DNA of 64,000 bases, from positions 34,713,630-34,777,629 of the forward strand of contig NC_089273.1 of NCBI RefSeq assembly GCF_963678975.1. The letters run 5' to 3'. The position numbers and the translations under genes are program-made. Positions 61,175-64,000 of this stretch are shown piece by piece. Positions within the stretch are counted from its first letter, which is position 1, and each line of letters opens with the position of its first letter. The DNA comes from Dysidea avara. Lineage: Eukaryota > Porifera > Demospongiae > Dictyoceratida > Dysideidae. Below the pieces are notes generated by a model. It did not search any database. It was not told where the DNA came from and worked only from the letters and a program-made list of their open reading frames with translations.

Positions 61175-61491
61175 TCTAATCCAAAACAGCCAAGCTGTAA
61201 AAAAAGTGTGCGGCCCTCAGAAAGGCTATGGTGAAAAAAGATGTGAAATCCAAGGTGGCGGCCAAGAAATGGCTGTGATGGTAGGTTAATGGTAAAAATT
61301 TTAATAATGACAATTCAGGTAAATTTTGTGAAGCGGCACAAAAATTCACCTGAATTGTTATTAAATTTTTTACCATTAACCTACCATCACAGCCATTTCT
61401 TGGCCGCCACCTTGGATTTCACATCTTTTTTCACCATAGCCTTTCTGAGGGCCGCACACTTTTTTTACAGCTTGGCTGTTTTGGATTAGAT
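61175..61491. repeat. 317-bp near-perfect palindrome (foldback MITE)
   Basis: Arms of about 150 bp are nearly identical inverses. Each holds CCAAAACAGCCAAGCTGTAA, a GGCCCTCAGAAAGG block and AAATGGCTGTGATGG, and closes on an AATTCAGGTGAATTT-type core. The two overlapping 66-codon ORFs on opposite strands are mirror copies of each other, not genes. A decayed copy is at 15590-15875. Confidence 0.95.
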
Positions 61492-61642
61492 TTCATTTCT
61501 TTTTGTATTTGTATACCCCAAAGACGGCCTATGGCCAGCTTTGGGACTTTTTTAACCTATGTTTTTTTTCTTTACTACAGGAAGAAGTAGATGCACTTTA
61601 ATATTTTATCAGTAAATGTACAAATTATATATATAATACATA

Positions 61643-61744
61643 TGTGACCGGATTTGCGAAAAGGGGCCTTCCACACACATCCAATTTTCCAACTTTGACA
61701 ATTGATAACTTCAGATTGGAAAGAGCTATAATTGCCTTGAAATT
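61643..61744. mobile_element. left terminus of a TGTGACC-type element leading into array 2
   Basis: TGTGACCGGATTTGCGAAAA then GGGGCCTTCCACACACA. A close relative is at about 45585-45620 within the MITE 45329-46412. The right end lies beyond the window or was lost. Confidence 0.5.
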
Positions 61745-63850
61745 TGGGCAGTGGTGATTTCTTTGCAGCTAAACTCTTTACAAGGTAATTTCTTCTAGCT
61801 GATCTCTCTACAGGGAGATTTGTTTGTAGCTGAACTATCTACAAGGTAACTTCTTCTAGCTGATCTCTCTACAGGGTGATTTGCTTGTAGCTGAATTCTG
61901 TACCGGTGATTTGTTTGCAGCTGAGCTCTTTACAGAATGGTTTCGTAGCTAAACTCTCTAAAAGGTAACTTCTTCTAACTGATCTTTCTACAGGGCAATT
62001 CTTTGTGGCTGAATTTTCTACAGGGTGATTTCTTTGCAGCTGAACTCTCTACTTGGTGGTTTCTTTGTAGCTGAACTATGTACAAGGTAATTTCTTCTAG
62101 CTGACCTCTCTACAGGGTGATTTGTTTGTAGCTGAATTCTGTACAGGTGATTTGTTTGCAGCTGAGCTCTAAACAGAATAGTTTGTTTGTAGCTGAACTG
62201 TCTACAAGGTACCTTTTCTAGCTGATGTCTCTACAAGGTCACTAGTTTGTAGCTGAACTCTCTACATGGTGGTTTCTTTGTAGCCTAACTCTCTACAAGG
62301 TAACTTCTTCTAACTGATCTTTCTACAGGGCAATTTGTTCGTGGCTGCATTTTCTACAGGGTGATTTCTTTGCAGCTGAACTCTCTACATGGTGGTTTCT
62401 TTGTAGCTGAAATCTCTACAAGGTAACTTCTTCTAGCTGATCTCTCTACAGGGTGATTTGTTTGTGGCTGAACGATCTACAAGGTAACTTCTTCTAGCTG
62501 ATCTCTCTACAGGGTGATTTGTTTGTAGCTGAATTCTGTACAGGTGATTTGTTTGCAGCTGAGCTCTTTACAGAATGGTTTTGTAGCTGAACTCTCTAAA
62601 AGGTAACTTCTTCTAACTGATCTTTCTACAGGGAAATTTCTTTGTGGCTGAATTTTCTACAGGGTGATTTCTTTGCAGCTGAACTCTCTACTTGGTGGTT
62701 TCTTTGTAGCTGAACTATGTACAAGGTAATTTCTTCTAGCTGACCTCTCTACAGGGTGATTTATTTGTAGCTGAATTCTGTACAGGTGATTTGTTTGCAG
62801 CTGAGCTCTTTAAAGAATGGTTTCTTTGTAGCTGAACTCTCTACAAGGTAACTTTTCTAGCTGATGTCTCTACAAGGTCACTAATTTGTAGCTGAACTCT
62901 CAACATGGTGGTTTCTTTGTAACTGAACTTTCTACAAGGTGACTTCTTCTAGCTGATCTAACACAGGGTGATTTGTTTGTAGCTGAACTCTCTACAAGGT
63001 AACTTCTTCTAGCTGAACTCTCTACAAGGTAACTTCTTCTAGCTGATCTCTCTACAGGGAGATTTGTTTGTAGCTGAACTCTCTAAATGATGGTTTCTTT
63101 GGAGCTGAACTCTCTACAAATTAACTTCTTCTAACTGATCTCTCTACATGGTGATTTGTTTGTAACTTAATTCTGTATACAGTAGGTGATTTGTTTGCAG
63201 CTGAGAGCTTTAAATAATGGTTTCTTTGTAGCTGAACTCTCTCAAGGTAACTTCTTCTAGCTGATGTCTTTACAGGGTCACTAGTCTGTAGCTGAATTCT
63301 CTACATGGTGGTTTCTTTGTAACTAAACTCTCTACAAGGTAACTTTCTAGCTCATCTTTCTACAGGGTGATTTATTTGTAGCAGCTGAATTCTGTACAGG
63401 TGATTTGTTTGCAGCTGAGCTCTTTAAAGAATGGTTTCTTTGTAGCTGAACTCTCTACAAGGTGACCTCTTCTAACTGATCTTTCTACAGGGTGATTTGT
63501 TTGAAGCTGAACTCTCTACAAGGTAACTTCTTCTAGCTGATCTCTCTACAGGGAGATTTGTTTGTAGCTGAACTCTCTACATGATGGTTTCTTTGTAGCT
63601 GAACTCTCTGCAAGGTAACTTCTTCTATTGATCTCTCCACAGGGCGATTTGTTTGTAGCTGAACTCTCTACATGGTGGTTTCTTTGTAGCTGAACTGTAC
63701 AAGGTGATTTTTTCTAGTTGAACTATCTCTTTCCACAGTTGCATGAACTCCCTACAAGGTAGCTTCTTCTAGCTGATCTCTCTATAGGGTGACTTGTGTG
63801 TAGCTGATCTCTATACAGGTTTCTTATTTCTAGCTGATCTCTTGAATTTT
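61745..63850. repeat. minisatellite array 2 with higher-order repeat
   Basis: Units of about 30 bp near GGTGATTTGTTTGTAGCTGA plus ACTCTCTACAA alternate with GGTAACTTCTTCTAGCTGAT plus CTCTCTACAG. A longer block starting CTTTGTGGCTGAATTTTCTA recurs at 62001 and 62640, a period of 639 bp. GTACAGGTGATTTGTTTGCA recurs about six times. No coding frame is maintained. Confidence 0.95.
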
Positions 63851-64000
63851 CTTCAGGGTGACTGCTCTATTAGGATGACTGCTCTATTAGAGTATCTCGA
63901 TCTCGCACTTGCTGCACCAAGTTGGATTTCGTGTTATAACTCCGTGGCTTTAAGTCTGATTCTTCTACACCATTGATGAGCCTTTCTAAGATGATTACTC
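63851..64000. repeat. downstream unit shared with array 1
   Basis: Two CTGCTCTATTAG motifs (63862, 63879) then AGTATCTCGATCTCGCA and a TAACTCCGTGGCTTTAAGTC block, collinear with 20480-20640. Cut by the window edge. Confidence 0.7.

Noticed and set aside
61176-61489. Two nearly identical 66-codon ORFs on opposite strands
   Set aside because: They are mirror images produced by the 317-bp palindrome, with no independent coding evidence.

Overview
This is AT-rich, repeat-dense eukaryotic DNA. It has short introns with GT-AG borders, microsatellites, many miniature transposons and degenerate retroelements, and no bacterial-style operons, CRISPR arrays or ribosome-binding sites. The best taxonomic clue is the single long gene. 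It combines a right-handed beta-helix ectodomain, a cysteine-rich stalk and about nine membrane segments, an architecture I associate with demosponges and a few other early-branching lineages. A sponge, probably a demosponge, is therefore the most likely source, but this rests on one gene and general repeat character.

Layout. The first 15 kb hold weak, multi-exon coding signals on the + strand. These are a possible first exon near 3.3 kb and three exons at 12.0, 12.6 and 15.0 kb that join in frame. They are broken up by two duplicated repeat blocks (7.4-9.3/13.5-14.7 kb and 4.7-5.5/14.8-15.3 kb), a piggyBac-like MITE and a truncated DIRS-like retroelement on the - strand. From 15.6 to 21.3 kb lies a composite repeat region around a 1.8-kb minisatellite of ~30-bp units. 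From 22 to 30.5 kb two direct copies of a ~1-kb repeat flank a decayed ~3.7-kb LINE with a PHD-like finger in ORF1 and an endonuclease plus reverse transcriptase in ORF2.

From 31 to 48.9 kb the DNA is a patchwork of non-autonomous DNA transposons. Six have hAT-type termini with perfect 8-bp target-site duplications. One is a 3.8-kb CACTA-like element with a 3-bp duplication that carries a CpG-rich, promoter-like segment and nested repeats. The main gene occupies 49.26-52.97 kb on the - strand as two coding exons. From 53 kb to the end there are again repeats, including a repeat carrying two nested MITEs with TAA and TA duplications, a 317-bp near-perfect palindrome and a second ~30-bp minisatellite with a ~639-bp higher-order period.

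A short motif (CTGTTCTATTAGAGTATCTC, followed by GATC) recurs at about ten sites in both orientations. It lies inside several different hAT-like MITEs and at the downstream edge of both minisatellite arrays. It is the most unusual recurring signal here. I saw no convincing tRNA or rRNA gene.
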